DNA of 64,000 nucleotides, taken from the NCBI GenBank assembly GCA_963824705.1, contig CAWGQE010000003.1, positions 372,001 to 436,000 of the forward strand, in the 5' to 3' direction. Under the pieces are notes generated by a model. It did not search any database and was not told where the DNA came from. It saw only the letters and a program-made list of their open reading frames with translations. The first letter of the stretch is position 1. The number at the start of each line of letters is the position of its first letter. A program made the translations under genes and the position numbers. Below are positions 1 through 10,955 of the stretch, in pieces. Source of the stretch: VRUE01 sp963824705 (GTDB lineage: Bacteria; Actinomycetota; Thermoleophilia; Solirubrobacterales; 70-9).

Positions 1-11
1 ACCTTAAGACC

Positions 12-2123
<2,112 letters not shown>

Positions 2124-2241
2124 ATCTGGCTATATTTCCCAGGTTCGCCCGCAGGCAGCAGGTTCCCCGCTGCCAGGCAACTGCAACACTCAATCACCCA
2201 AGTCAGACAGAACCCGACTTCGAAAGGTAGAACGGAGAGCG
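2124..2241 (+). promoter_or_regulatory. fusA-tuf intergenic leader
   Basis: This 118-base gap contains a small hairpin (GGCAGC at 2154-2159 pairing with GCTGCC at 2169-2174) and the tuf ribosome-binding site GGAG at 2234-2237. A separate tuf promoter or attenuator here would fit the high demand for EF-Tu, but no clear -35/-10 pair can be named. Confidence 0.3.
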
Positions 2242-3426
<1,185 letters not shown>

Positions 3427-3436
3427 CCCAGCATCA

Positions 3437-3477
3437 GAGGCGGGCTTTGCGCCCGCCTCCTCGCCGGTTACGGCGAG
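3437..3477 (+). terminator. Tandem hairpins after tuf
   Basis: Two stem-loops follow the tuf stop: GAGGCGGGC (3437-3445) with GCCCGCCTC (3451-3459), a perfect 9-bp stem, then CTCGCCG (3460-3466) with CGGCGAG (3471-3477). Neither is followed by a T tract. They may be partial terminators or mRNA 3-prime stabilisers separating tuf from the S10 operon. Confidence 0.5.
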
Positions 3478-3496
3478 AATGAAAGACATACGACCA

Positions 3497-3530
3497 GGGG
3501 CGGCGCCCCACCACCAAGGGGCGGCGCCCC
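3497..3530 (+). repeat. Duplicated GC palindrome before rpsJ
   Basis: The 13-mer GGGGCGGCGCCCC occurs twice, at 3497-3509 and 3518-3530. Each copy can fold on itself, and GGGGC of copy one can pair with GCCCC of copy two. It lies in the leader of the S10 operon, where attenuation control is known in other bacteria (L4-mediated in E. coli), but no such mechanism is shown here. Confidence 0.4.
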
Positions 3531-3577
3531 TTCGGCGCGGTAAGGACCGCGCAGAAAGACAAAAAAGAGAAACAACC

Positions 3578-3898
3578 GTGGCGACCATCGCGGCACAGAA
3601 AATTCGGATCCGACTGAAGGCGTACGACCATGACGCCATAGATCGGGCTGCCCGCGAGATCGTCGAGACGGCGGAGCGCACCGGCGCCAGCGTGTCCGGT
3701 CCGGTCCCGCTTCCAACCGAGAAAAACGTCTACTGCGTGATCCGCTCCCCGTTCAAGGACAAGGACTCGCGCGAGCACTTCGAGATCCGTACCCACAAGC
3801 GGCTGATCGACATCCTCCAGCCGTCGCCGAAAACCGTCGACTCCCTGCAGCGGCTCGACTCCCTGCCCGCAGGCGTCGATATCGAGATCCGCCTCTAG
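3578..3898 (+). CDS. rpsJ: 30S ribosomal protein S10
   Basis: S10 is a small-subunit head protein that also acts as NusE in antitermination. The 106-residue product begins ATIAAQKIRIRLKAYDH after a GTG start at 3578; the reading frame stays open far upstream, but the sequence before 3578 has no S10 character and codes for the hairpin region. The family signature around RTHKRLIDI is present. It is the first gene of the S10 block, 8 bases before rplC. Confidence 0.95.
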   Translation: MATIAAQKIRIRLKAYDHDAIDRAAREIVETAERTGASVSGPVPLPTEKNVYCVIRSPFKDKDSREHFEIRTHKRLIDILQPSPKTVDSLQRLDSLPAGVDIEIRL

Positions 3899-3906
3899 GC
3901 ACTGAG

Positions 3907-4536
3907 ATGGCTGCGATCCTCGGCAAGAAGCTCGGCATGACGCAGGTGTTCCGCGAGGACGGCGAGGTCGTGCCTGTGACGGTGATCGAGGCCGGGCCCT
4001 GCAAGGTGACCGCCGTGCGCGACGCCGAGCGCGACGGCTACGCGGCCGTGCAGATCGCCTTCGACGAGGTCGCCGAGCGCAAGCTGAGCAAGGCCGAGCT
4101 GGGCCACCTCAAGAAGGCCGGCGCGCCGCCGATGCGCCACCTGGTCGAGTTCCGCGACGAGGATCTCGGTGCCGAGGAGGGCCCAAAGGTGGGCGACGAC
4201 GTCACCGTTGCCGCCTTCGAGGCGGGGCAGAAGGTCAAAGTCGCCGGGATCTCGATCGGCAAGGGCTTCCAGGGCGGGATCAAGCGCCACAACTTCAGCC
4301 GCGGTCCCGTCACCCACGGCTCCCACAACGTCCGGGCGCCCGGCTCGATTGGCGCCAGCGCCTTCCCCGGCCGCGTCTTCAAAGGCCAGCGGATGCCGGG
4401 TCAGATGGGCAACAAGCGGACGACGCAGCGCGGCCTCGAAGTTGCCGACGTCGACGCCGAGCGCAACCTGCTTCTGCTCAAGGGCTCGGTGCCCGGCTCG
4501 CGCAACGCGCTGATCGAGGTGAGGACCGATGGCTGA
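3907..4536 (+). CDS. rplC: 50S ribosomal protein L3
   Basis: L3 binds 23S rRNA near its 3-prime end and is one of the first proteins in large-subunit assembly. The product is 209 residues, a normal length, beginning AAILGKKLGMTQVF and carrying the conserved core GQRMPGQMGNKRTT loop that reaches toward the peptidyl-transferase centre. The gene overlaps rplD by 8 bases, indicating translational coupling. Confidence 0.97.
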   Translation: MAAILGKKLGMTQVFREDGEVVPVTVIEAGPCKVTAVRDAERDGYAAVQIAFDEVAERKLSKAELGHLKKAGAPPMRHLVEFRDEDLGAEEGPKVGDDVTVAAFEAGQKVKVAGISIGKGFQGGIKRHNFSRGPVTHGSHNVRAPGSIGASAFPGRVFKGQRMPGQMGNKRTTQRGLEVADVDAERNLLLLKGSVPGSRNALIEVRTDG

Positions 4537-5146
4537 CGCAAAAGCCGCTGTGCTCGGCAAGACGACCAAGGTGGACCTGCCCAAAGAGCTCTTCTCCGAG
4601 CCGTTCCATCAGTCGCTGGTCCACGAGACGGCTCGCGCCGACATGGCTTCCCGCCGGCGTGGCACGGCTTCGACCCTGACCCGCGGCGAGGTCTCCTTCA
4701 CCACCGCCAAGGCCTGGCGGCAGAAGGGAACCGGTCGCGCCCGCGTCGGCACGCTCGGTGTTTCCAGCCGTTTCGGCGGTGGCGTCACCTTCGGCCCCAA
4801 GCCCAGGCACTACACGGTCAAGGTCAACCGCAAAGCGCGCCGCAAGGCGATGCGGGCGGCGCTGTCGGTCCACGCCGAGCGTGGCAGCGTCGCCGTGCTC
4901 GACCCCGCCGCATTCGAGACCCCGTCGACCAAAGCGGCCGCGCAGGCGCTCGACAAATGGGGCGCGAAGCGCCCGACCCTGATCGTCCTCGACGCCGAGG
5001 AGACCGGCGCCGTCAAGAGCTTTCGCAACATCGCCCGGGTCACGGTTGCCGAGGTCGGCGCGATCGGCGTCGCCGACGTGATCGGCGCCGCCTCGTTGGT
5101 GCTCTCCGAAAAGGCCCTGGAAACGCTCGAGGAGAGGCTGGGCTGA
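4529..5146 (+). CDS. rplD: 50S ribosomal protein L4
   Basis: L4 lines the exit tunnel and in some bacteria represses its own operon. The 205-residue product has the tunnel-loop signature RQKGTGRARVG and a regular alpha/beta C-terminal half. It begins inside the end of rplC and its TGA overlaps the rplW ATG by one base, so it is embedded in the translational chain of the S10 operon. Confidence 0.97.
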   Translation: MADAKAAVLGKTTKVDLPKELFSEPFHQSLVHETARADMASRRRGTASTLTRGEVSFTTAKAWRQKGTGRARVGTLGVSSRFGGGVTFGPKPRHYTVKVNRKARRKAMRAALSVHAERGSVAVLDPAAFETPSTKAAAQALDKWGAKRPTLIVLDAEETGAVKSFRNIARVTVAEVGAIGVADVIGAASLVLSEKALETLEERLG

Positions 5147-5439
5147 TGGACGCGCGCAACATCATCGTCCGCCCGGTGGTCTCGGAGAAGAGCTACGCGC
5201 TGATCGCCGAAGGCAAGTACACGTTCAGGGTCGCCGACAGCGCTCACAAGACCCAGATCGCCGCTGCGGTCGAAGAGATCTTCAGCGTCGGCGTGGCGGA
5301 GGTGCGGACCTCCAAGGTGCGGCCGAAGCCGAAGCGCCGCAACTTGAGCAAAGGCCGGACCCGCGGCTGGAAGAAGGCGATCGTCCAGGTGATGCCGGGC
5401 GAACGGATCGAGCTGTTCGAAGGCGCCGAGACTGCGTAG
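5146..5439 (+). CDS. rplW: 50S ribosomal protein L23
   Basis: L23 sits at the tunnel exit and docks trigger factor and SRP. The 97-residue product starts MDARNIIVRPVVSEKS at the ATG overlapping the rplD stop; the open frame extends upstream but only as a shadow of rplD. The conserved VRPVVSEKSY start and the basic KPKRR loop are visible. Confidence 0.96.
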   Translation: MDARNIIVRPVVSEKSYALIAEGKYTFRVADSAHKTQIAAAVEEIFSVGVAEVRTSKVRPKPKRRNLSKGRTRGWKKAIVQVMPGERIELFEGAETA

Positions 5440-5447
5440 GGAGAGAG

Positions 5448-6290
5448 ATGCCGAACCGCAAAACCAAACCGACCAGCCCGGGCCGCCGCTTTGCGACCTA
5501 CCCGCTGCGCGAGCAGCTGACGGCTTCCGAGCCCGAGGCAAAGCTGACCGAAGGGCTGCGCAAGACCGGTGGCCGCAACGTCAACGGCCGCGTCACGGCG
5601 CGCCATCGCGGCGGCGGAGCAAAGCGCCGCTACCGCAAGATCGACTTCAAGCGCCTCAAGGACGGCGTGCCGGCCAAGGTGGCCACCATCGAGTACGACC
5701 CGAACCGCAGTTGCTACATCGCGCTGATCCACTACGCCGACGGCGAGAAGAGCTACATCCTCGCGCCGGCTGCCCTCTCGGTCGGCGACACGGTTCAGTC
5801 GGGCCAGGGAGCGGACATCAAACCGGGCCATGCACTGAGCCTGGGTGAGATGCCGACCGGCACGATCGTCCACAACGTCGAGTTGACCGCTGGCCAGGGC
5901 GGCAAGATGGGCCGTGCCGCGGGCACGGCGATCCAGCTGGTCGCGAAGGAGGGGGAGATGGTGACCTTGCGGCTGCCCTCCTCGGAGATGCGGATGGTTC
6001 GCGCCGAGTGCCGGGCGACGGTCGGCCAGCTCTCCAACGCCGAGCACCAGAACATGAAGATCGGCAAGGCGGGCCGCAGCCGGCACAAGGGCAAGCGCCC
6101 GCAGAGCCGCGGCGTGGCGATGAACCCGGTCGACCACCCGCACGGCGGCGGCGAGGCCCACCACACGCCCGGCGGTCACCCCGTGACGCCGTGGGGCAAG
6201 CCGACGCTCGGCTACCGCACCCGCAAGAAGGGCAAGCAGTCCGACCGCTACATCGTTCGCGGCCGTCGTCGCGGGAAGAAGAAGAGGTAA
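5448..6290 (+). CDS. rplB: 50S ribosomal protein L2
   Basis: L2 is needed for subunit association and peptidyl transfer. The product is 280 residues, typical for the family. It shows the N-terminal RRF..YPLR region, GRNVNGRVTARHRGGG, and the C-terminal active-site loop VAMNPVDHPHGGGEA containing the conserved histidine. The ATG at 5448 follows a GAGAGAG stretch 8 bases after rplW. Confidence 0.98.
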   Translation: MPNRKTKPTSPGRRFATYPLREQLTASEPEAKLTEGLRKTGGRNVNGRVTARHRGGGAKRRYRKIDFKRLKDGVPAKVATIEYDPNRSCYIALIHYADGEKSYILAPAALSVGDTVQSGQGADIKPGHALSLGEMPTGTIVHNVELTAGQGGKMGRAAGTAIQLVAKEGEMVTLRLPSSEMRMVRAECRATVGQLSNAEHQNMKIGKAGRSRHKGKRPQSRGVAMNPVDHPHGGGEAHHTPGGHPVTPWGKPTLGYRTRKKGKQSDRYIVRGRRRGKKKR

Positions 6291-6292
6291 CC

Positions 6293-6565
6293 GTGGGACG
6301 CTCAACCAAAAAGGGGCCGTGGGTGGAAGCGGCGTTGATGAAGCGGATCTCGGCGATGAACGAGTCCGGTCAGAAACAGATGGTGAAAACCTGGTCGCGG
6401 ACCTCGACGGTCTTCCCCGACATGGTCGGCCACACGATCGCGGTTCACGACGGCAAGAAGCACGTCCCGGTCTTCATCTCGGAGTCGATGGTCGGCCACA
6501 AGCTCGGCGAGTTCGCGCCGACGCGGACCTTTCGCGCCCACTCCGGCACGGGCAAGGGTGAATAG
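6293..6565 (+). CDS. rpsS: 30S ribosomal protein S19
   Basis: S19 forms the head of the small subunit with S13 and contacts 16S rRNA. The 90-residue product starts at GTG 6293, two bases after rplB, as MGRSTKKGPWVEAALMKR; the same frame is open upstream only as a shadow of rplB. The hallmark HNGKKH-like segment (HDGKKHVPV) and the GHKLGEFAPTRTF ending are present. Confidence 0.97.
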   Translation: MGRSTKKGPWVEAALMKRISAMNESGQKQMVKTWSRTSTVFPDMVGHTIAVHDGKKHVPVFISESMVGHKLGEFAPTRTFRAHSGTGKGE

Positions 6566-6567
6566 CG

Positions 6568-7155
6568 ATGGCTGACGAGAAGAAAGACAAAAAAGCCAAA
6601 AAAGCCGCGCCGAAAAAAGCCGAGGCCAAAGCCAGCGGCAAAAAAGCCCCGACCGCGGCCAAAAAAGCGGACTCGAAAAAAGCCGGCAAATCTGCGGAGA
6701 AAAAAGCCCCAGCGAAAAAAGCCGGCAAAAAAACTTCTGCGAAAACGTCCGACAAAGCCGACAAAAAAGGGTCAGCGAAGAAAAAAGAGGCTCCGAAAGC
6801 AAAGCCGGCACCGATCGTCGTTCGCGCCAGCTCCCGCTACGTGCGGGTCGCGCCGCGCAAGGCGCGCCTCATCGCCGATCAGGTCCGCGGCCTGCACATC
6901 GACCGGGCGCGGGCGCTGCTGCAATTCTCACCGCGCGGCGCGGCCGAGGACATCGGCAAGCTGATCGAGTCGGCTGCCGCCAATGCGGAGAACAACCATG
7001 ACCTCGTCTCCGACGAGATGCGGGTGGCGGAGATCACCGTCGACGAAGGCCCGACGCTGCGCCGCTTCCGGCCGCGCGCGTTGGGACGAGCTACCCCGAT
7101 CAACAAGCGAACCAGCCACATCGCCGTGGCGCTAAGCCCGGAAGAGGAGCTGTAA
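6568..7155 (+). CDS. rplV: 50S ribosomal protein L22 with lysine-rich N-terminal extension
   Basis: L22 lines the peptide exit tunnel. The conserved domain covers roughly residues 85-195 (VRASSRYVRVAPRKARLI to the C-terminus), while residues 1 to about 82 are an extra tail made almost only of Lys, Ala, Ser, Glu and Asp, resembling histone H1-like tails. The tail is coded with many AAA AAA pairs, giving eleven runs of six or seven A between about 6586 and 6790, out of line with the GC-rich surroundings. Most L22 proteins are about 110-125 residues. The gene lies 2 bases after rpsS and overlaps rpsC by one base. Confidence 0.95.
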   Translation: MADEKKDKKAKKAAPKKAEAKASGKKAPTAAKKADSKKAGKSAEKKAPAKKAGKKTSAKTSDKADKKGSAKKKEAPKAKPAPIVVRASSRYVRVAPRKARLIADQVRGLHIDRARALLQFSPRGAAEDIGKLIESAAANAENNHDLVSDEMRVAEITVDEGPTLRRFRPRALGRATPINKRTSHIAVALSPEEEL

Positions 7156-7895
7156 TGGGACAGAAGATCCATCCCGGCGGCTTCCGCGTCGGCTACATCC
7201 AAGACTGGAAGTCGAACTGGTTCGACGAGAAGGGCTTTGCCGACGTGCTCGAGGAGGATCTGAAGATCCGCACTCACATCGAGGGCAAACTCGCCCACGC
7301 CGGCCTCTCGAGCATCACGATCGAGCGCCGCGGCGAGGTCTCCGTCGACATCCACACCGCCCGGCCCGGCATCGTGATCGGCAAGTCCGGCAGCGAAGTC
7401 GACGCCCTGCGCAAGGAGCTGCACAAGCTGACCGGCAAGCCGGTCAAGGTGAACATCCGCGAGGTGAAGCGACCAGAGCTCGACGCCAAACTGGTCGCCC
7501 AGTCGATCGCCGAGCAGCTGCAGAACCGGGTCGCCTTCCGCCGCGCGATGAAACGCGCCCTGACCTCGGCGATGCGCTCCGGCGCCAAGGGAGTGAAGCT
7601 GCAGGTGTCCGGTCGCCTCGGCGGTTCCGAGATGGCGCGAACCGAAAGCTACTCGGACGGCCGGGTGCCGCTGCATACCCTGCGCGCCAACATCGACTAC
7701 GGCTTCTTCGAGGCGCGCACCACCGCGGGCCGGATCGGCGTCAAATGCTGGATCAACAAGGGCGAAGTCATGCCCGAGGGCTTCCGCTCCGACCAGGTCT
7801 CCGCCGACGGCGAGCCGCAGAGCGTGCAGCAGCGCGGCGGTCGTCCCGGCGACCGTGGGCGCGGTGGCCGTGGCGGCGGGGGAGGCGGTCGCTGA
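7155..7895 (+). CDS. rpsC: 30S ribosomal protein S3 with Gly/Arg tail
   Basis: S3 belongs to the mRNA entry site of the 30S head and has mRNA helicase activity with S4 and S5. The 246-residue product starts MGQKIHPGGFRVGYI, has the KH domain GIVIGKSGSEVDALR, and the S3 C-terminal domain through the WINKGEVMPEGFR segment. The last 40 or so residues are Gly/Arg rich and end in a run of glycines before the last Arg. Start and stop overlap the neighbours by one base each. Confidence 0.97.
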   Translation: MGQKIHPGGFRVGYIQDWKSNWFDEKGFADVLEEDLKIRTHIEGKLAHAGLSSITIERRGEVSVDIHTARPGIVIGKSGSEVDALRKELHKLTGKPVKVNIREVKRPELDAKLVAQSIAEQLQNRVAFRRAMKRALTSAMRSGAKGVKLQVSGRLGGSEMARTESYSDGRVPLHTLRANIDYGFFEARTTAGRIGVKCWINKGEVMPEGFRSDQVSADGEPQSVQQRGGRPGDRGRGGRGGGGGGR

Positions 7896-8314
7896 TGCTG
7901 ATGCCGAAACGGGTCAAGCACCGCAAACAGATGCGCGGCCGGATGCGCGGCTACACCAAGGGCGGCAGCCACGTCGCCTTCGGTGAGTACGGGCTGAAGG
8001 CACTCGATCGCGGCTGGATCACCAACCGCCAGATCGAGGCCGCTCGTATCGCGATGACCCGCAAGATCAAACGTGGCGGCAAGGTCTGGATCAACATCTT
8101 CCCCGACAAGCCCTACACGAAGAAGCCCGCCGAGACGCGGATGGGCTCGGGCAAGGGCAACCCGGAGGGCTGGGTCGCGGTGGTCAAGCCGGGCAAGGTG
8201 ATGTTCGAGCTCGCCGGTGTCCCCGAGGACCTTGCCCGCGAGGCGCTGCGCCTGGCCGGTCACAAGCTTCCGATCAAGACCAAATTCGTGATGCGCGAGG
8301 GGGCGGAAGGCTGA
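7895..8314 (+). CDS. rplP: 50S ribosomal protein L16
   Basis: L16 organises the A-site region of the 23S rRNA. The 139-residue product starts MLMPKRVKHRKQMRGRM at the ATG overlapping the rpsC stop and shows the KGGSHVAFGEYGL and RMGSGKGNPEGW signatures. Length and motifs are standard. It is one-base coupled to rpmC. Confidence 0.97.
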   Translation: MLMPKRVKHRKQMRGRMRGYTKGGSHVAFGEYGLKALDRGWITNRQIEAARIAMTRKIKRGGKVWINIFPDKPYTKKPAETRMGSGKGNPEGWVAVVKPGKVMFELAGVPEDLAREALRLAGHKLPIKTKFVMREGAEG

Positions 8315-8526
8315 TGAAGGCTTCCGAGGTCCACAATATGAAAGACGACGAGCTGGTGGCGAAGCTGATCGACGCCAAGCAGGAGTCCTTCAACCTGCGC
8401 TTCAAGCATGCGACCGGCGAGTTGGAGAACACGCACCGGTTGAGCGTCGCCAAACGGGACATCGCTCGGCTGCTGACCGTGGCCAAGGAGCGCGGGATCG
8501 ATGTCGATCGAGAGCTGAGGAAATGA
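8314..8526 (+). CDS. rpmC: 50S ribosomal protein L29
   Basis: L29 is a small helical-hairpin protein near the tunnel exit, neighbour of L23. The 70-residue product starts MKASEVHNMKDDELVAKL and contains the conserved FNLRFKHATGELEN segment followed by the second helix with the IARLLTVAKERG motif. Start overlaps the rplP stop; stop overlaps the rpsQ start. Confidence 0.95.
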   Translation: MKASEVHNMKDDELVAKLIDAKQESFNLRFKHATGELENTHRLSVAKRDIARLLTVAKERGIDVDRELRK

Positions 8527-9218
8527 TGGCTGAGGACGAGACGAAAAAAGACGCAGTGGACGAGACGCCGCAGGACGAGGCGCCTGAGGCCGCGGGTCCC
8601 GACGCGGCCTCGGAGGAGTCTGCGGGCGGGGGCGAGGCCTCCGTTCTCGACTCCTCCGAGTCCGCGCCACCCACGGGTGAGGAGTCTGAGTCAGAGGCCC
8701 CGGCCGAAGCGGCGGAGGTTCCTGCACCCAAAGAAGAGAAAGCTGAAGAGTCCGAGCCTAATCCTGAGGACGATCTTCCTTGGAAGGAGAAGAAGCGGCT
8801 TGAGGCTTCGCGTAAGCCCCATAAGGCCAAGCCGCAGCAGTCGCCCGAGGAGCGCAAGGCCGCTCGCCTTGCCGAGCGCAAGCGTCGTGGTGTTGAACGG
8901 CGCAAGGAACGGGCTGCCGCGAAGAAAAAGAAGACCCCTGGGACGGGGACTCCGCCGGCCGTGAAGGACGCCAACGCGGCCAAGGTGCGGCAGGGGATCG
9001 TCGTGTCCGACAAAGGCCAGAAATCGATCACGGTTCGGATCGACACCGCCCGGCGCCACCCGACCTACGAGAAGGTCGTCCGGCGCTCGCGCAACCTGCA
9101 CGCTCACGACGAGCTCAACGAAGCCGGTGAGGGCGACATGGTCCGCATCGTCGAGACCCGCCCTCTCTCCAAGACCAAGCGCTGGCGCCTGGTCGAGGTG
9201 CTGGAGAAGGCGAAGTAG
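8523..9218 (+). CDS. rpsQ: 30S ribosomal protein S17 with long charged N-terminal extension
   Basis: S17 is an early-binding OB-fold protein of the 30S body. The OB domain occupies only about residues 147-231 (KVRQGIVVSDKGQKSITV to the end). The first 145 residues are extra: an acidic Glu/Asp/Ser/Ala segment (about 1-90) then a basic Lys/Arg segment (about 95-140). Typical S17 is 80-110 residues. Two ATG codons lie in tandem at 8523 and 8526; the first overlaps the rpmC stop. The extension is in frame with no stop, so a late internal start would be needed to make a normal S17; no convincing one was seen. Confidence 0.93.
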   Translation: MMAEDETKKDAVDETPQDEAPEAAGPDAASEESAGGGEASVLDSSESAPPTGEESESEAPAEAAEVPAPKEEKAEESEPNPEDDLPWKEKKRLEASRKPHKAKPQQSPEERKAARLAERKRRGVERRKERAAAKKKKTPGTGTPPAVKDANAAKVRQGIVVSDKGQKSITVRIDTARRHPTYEKVVRRSRNLHAHDELNEAGEGDMVRIVETRPLSKTKRWRLVEVLEKAK

Positions 9219-9227
9219 GAGCGGAAC

Positions 9228-9599
9228 GTGATTCAGCAGGAGTCCAGACTCAAAGTCGCCGACAACTCGGGTGCACGGGAGATCCTCTGCATCCGCGTCA
9301 AGGGTGGCTCGCACCGTCGCTATGCCGGCGTCGGCGACGTGATCACGGCGACGGTCAAACAGGCGAGCCCGCAGGGCGGCGTCCGCAAGGGCGAGGTCGT
9401 GCAGGCGGTCGTCGTGCGGACGAAGAAGCAGCTCGGTCGCTCCGATGGCACCTACATCTCCTTCGACGAAAACGCCGCCGTGCTGATCGACCCGGCCAGC
9501 AACAACCCGCGCGGCACCCGCATCTTCGGACCGGTGGCCCGCGAGCTGCGCGACCGCAACTTCATGAAAATCGTCTCGCTGGCGCCGGAGGTTCTCTGA
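9228..9599 (+). CDS. rplN: 50S ribosomal protein L14
   Basis: L14 contacts 16S rRNA in an intersubunit bridge and binds the silencing factor RsfS. The product is 123 residues, starting at GTG 9228 with MIQQESRLKVADNSGARE, the hallmark N-terminus of the family, and ending with the conserved FMKIVSLAPEVL. A GGAGCGG ribosome-binding region precedes the start. Confidence 0.97.
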   Translation: MIQQESRLKVADNSGAREILCIRVKGGSHRRYAGVGDVITATVKQASPQGGVRKGEVVQAVVVRTKKQLGRSDGTYISFDENAAVLIDPASNNPRGTRIFGPVARELRDRNFMKIVSLAPEVL

Positions 9600-9940
9600 T
9601 GGCGAAGTCGATGCGAATCAAGACCGACGACATGGTCAAGGTGATCGGGGGCAAGGACTCCGGCAAGACCGGCCGCGTGCTGCGCACCGAACCGAAGCGC
9701 AGCTTCGTCTACGTCGAGGGCATCAACACGGTCAAGCGCCACGAAAAAGCGCGCCCGACCCAGGACGCGCAGAAAGCGACCCAGCAGCTCGGCGGGATCG
9801 TCGAGAAGGAGGGGCCGATCCACGTCTCCAACGTGATGCTGCTCGACCCCAAAGACAACAAGCCGACGCGGATCGGTATGCGCCGCGACAAAGGCGGCAA
9901 GCGCGAGCGGTTCGCGAAGCGAAGCGGGGTGTCGCTCTAG
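9599..9940 (+). CDS. rplX: 50S ribosomal protein L24
   Basis: L24 initiates large-subunit assembly through a KOW domain. The 113-residue product starts MAKSMRIKTDDMVKVIGG, with KOW motif VIGGKDSGKTGRVL and the conserved GINTVKRHEK and PIHVSNVMLLDP segments. It overlaps both neighbours by one base (TGATG-type and TAGTG-type junctions). Confidence 0.96.
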   Translation: MAKSMRIKTDDMVKVIGGKDSGKTGRVLRTEPKRSFVYVEGINTVKRHEKARPTQDAQKATQQLGGIVEKEGPIHVSNVMLLDPKDNKPTRIGMRRDKGGKRERFAKRSGVSL

Positions 9941-10755
9941 TGGAGGCGGCAACGACCCCACAGTCCCAGGCCGCACCGCCGCCGCGCCTGCGCGAGCGTT
10001 ACGAGCAGGATGTGGCGCCCGCGCTGACCAAGAAATTCGGCTACTCGACCCCGATGCAGCTGCCGCGCCTTCAGAAGATCGTCCTCAACATGGGGGTCGG
10101 CGAGGCCAAGCAGAACGCGAAAATGCTCGAGGCTGCCCAGGAGCAGCTGGCGCTGATCGCCGGTCAGCAGCCCAGCGTGCGCCGGGCACGCAAGTCGATC
10201 GCTTCCTTCAAGGTTCGCGAGGGGATGCCGGTCGGCCTCTCGGTCACCCTGCGCCGGGCGCGGATGTGGGAGTTCTTCGATCGCCTCACCTCGATCGCCG
10301 TGCCGCGCATCCGCGACTTCCGCGGCCTCAACCCGCGCTCCTTCGACGGCCGTGGCAACTACTCGATGGGCGTCAAGGAGCAGCTGATCTTCCCCGAAAT
10401 CGACTACGACTCGATTGACGAGGTGCGCGGTCTCGACGTCACGATCGCGACCTCCGCCCAGACCGACGTCGAGGCTTTCGAGTTGCTGCTCGGGCTCGGC
10501 ATGCCGTTCGCCAAAGAGGGCCGGCCGGGCAGTCGCGACGCGGAGGCGGAGGCCGAGGCGGAGGAGGAGCGCCGCAAAGAGGAGGCCCGCCAGCGGGCCG
10601 AGGCCGAGCAGGCCGCTTTGGAGCAGTTGAAAGAGGAGAACCCAGACGCTTACGCGACGCCGGAGCCCGAGGCCGAGGATGGCGAGGACGCTGCCGAGGG
10701 CGACGAGAACGAGGCCGACGGTTCAGCCGGCGAGGAGGATTCTGACGATGGCTAA
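9940..10755 (+). CDS. rplE: 50S ribosomal protein L5 with acidic C-terminal extension
   Basis: L5 binds 5S rRNA and contacts P-site tRNA. The normal domain spans about residues 18-192, with LQKIVLNMGVGEA, RGLNPRSFDGRGNYSMG and the final LLLGLGMPF. About 75 residues follow that are not part of L5: a helical Glu/Ala/Arg stretch and then a strongly acidic tail ending in EEDSDDG. The GTG start overlaps the rplX stop by one base and the end overlaps rpsN by eight. Standard L5 is about 180 residues. Confidence 0.95.
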   Translation: MEAATTPQSQAAPPPRLRERYEQDVAPALTKKFGYSTPMQLPRLQKIVLNMGVGEAKQNAKMLEAAQEQLALIAGQQPSVRRARKSIASFKVREGMPVGLSVTLRRARMWEFFDRLTSIAVPRIRDFRGLNPRSFDGRGNYSMGVKEQLIFPEIDYDSIDEVRGLDVTIATSAQTDVEAFELLLGLGMPFAKEGRPGSRDAEAEAEAEEERRKEEARQRAEAEQAALEQLKEENPDAYATPEPEAEDGEDAAEGDENEADGSAGEEDSDDG

Positions 10756-10933
10756 GACTTCGATGAAGGTGAAGCAGGGCCGCAAGGCCAAGTTCAAGTC
10801 CCGTGAATACAACCGGTGCCGTCGCTGCGGGCGCCCCCGCGGCTACTACCGCAAGTTCGGCCTCTGCCGGATCTGCCTGCGCGAGGCCGCGCACGAGGGC
10901 TACGTCCCCGGCATGACCAAGTCGAGCTGGTAG
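10748..10933 (+). CDS. rpsN: 30S ribosomal protein S14, zinc type
   Basis: S14 belongs to the 30S head. The 61-residue product is the short zinc-binding form, with CRRC (residues 24-27) and CRIC (40-43) as the four ligands. The ATG at 10748 lies inside the end of rplE; the longer open frame upstream is only a shadow of the L5 tail. Start MAKTSMKVKQGRKAKF is typical for the type Z protein. Confidence 0.96.
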   Translation: MAKTSMKVKQGRKAKFKSREYNRCRRCGRPRGYYRKFGLCRICLREAAHEGYVPGMTKSSW

Positions 10934-10955
10934 GCCCAGGGATAGGAACAGAACC

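Noticed and set aside
6580..6800. Programmed -1 frameshift at A AAA AAG in rplV
   Set aside because: The zero frame reads AAA AAA Gxx, so the heptamer phase is wrong for classical slippage; only polymerase slippage remains possible.
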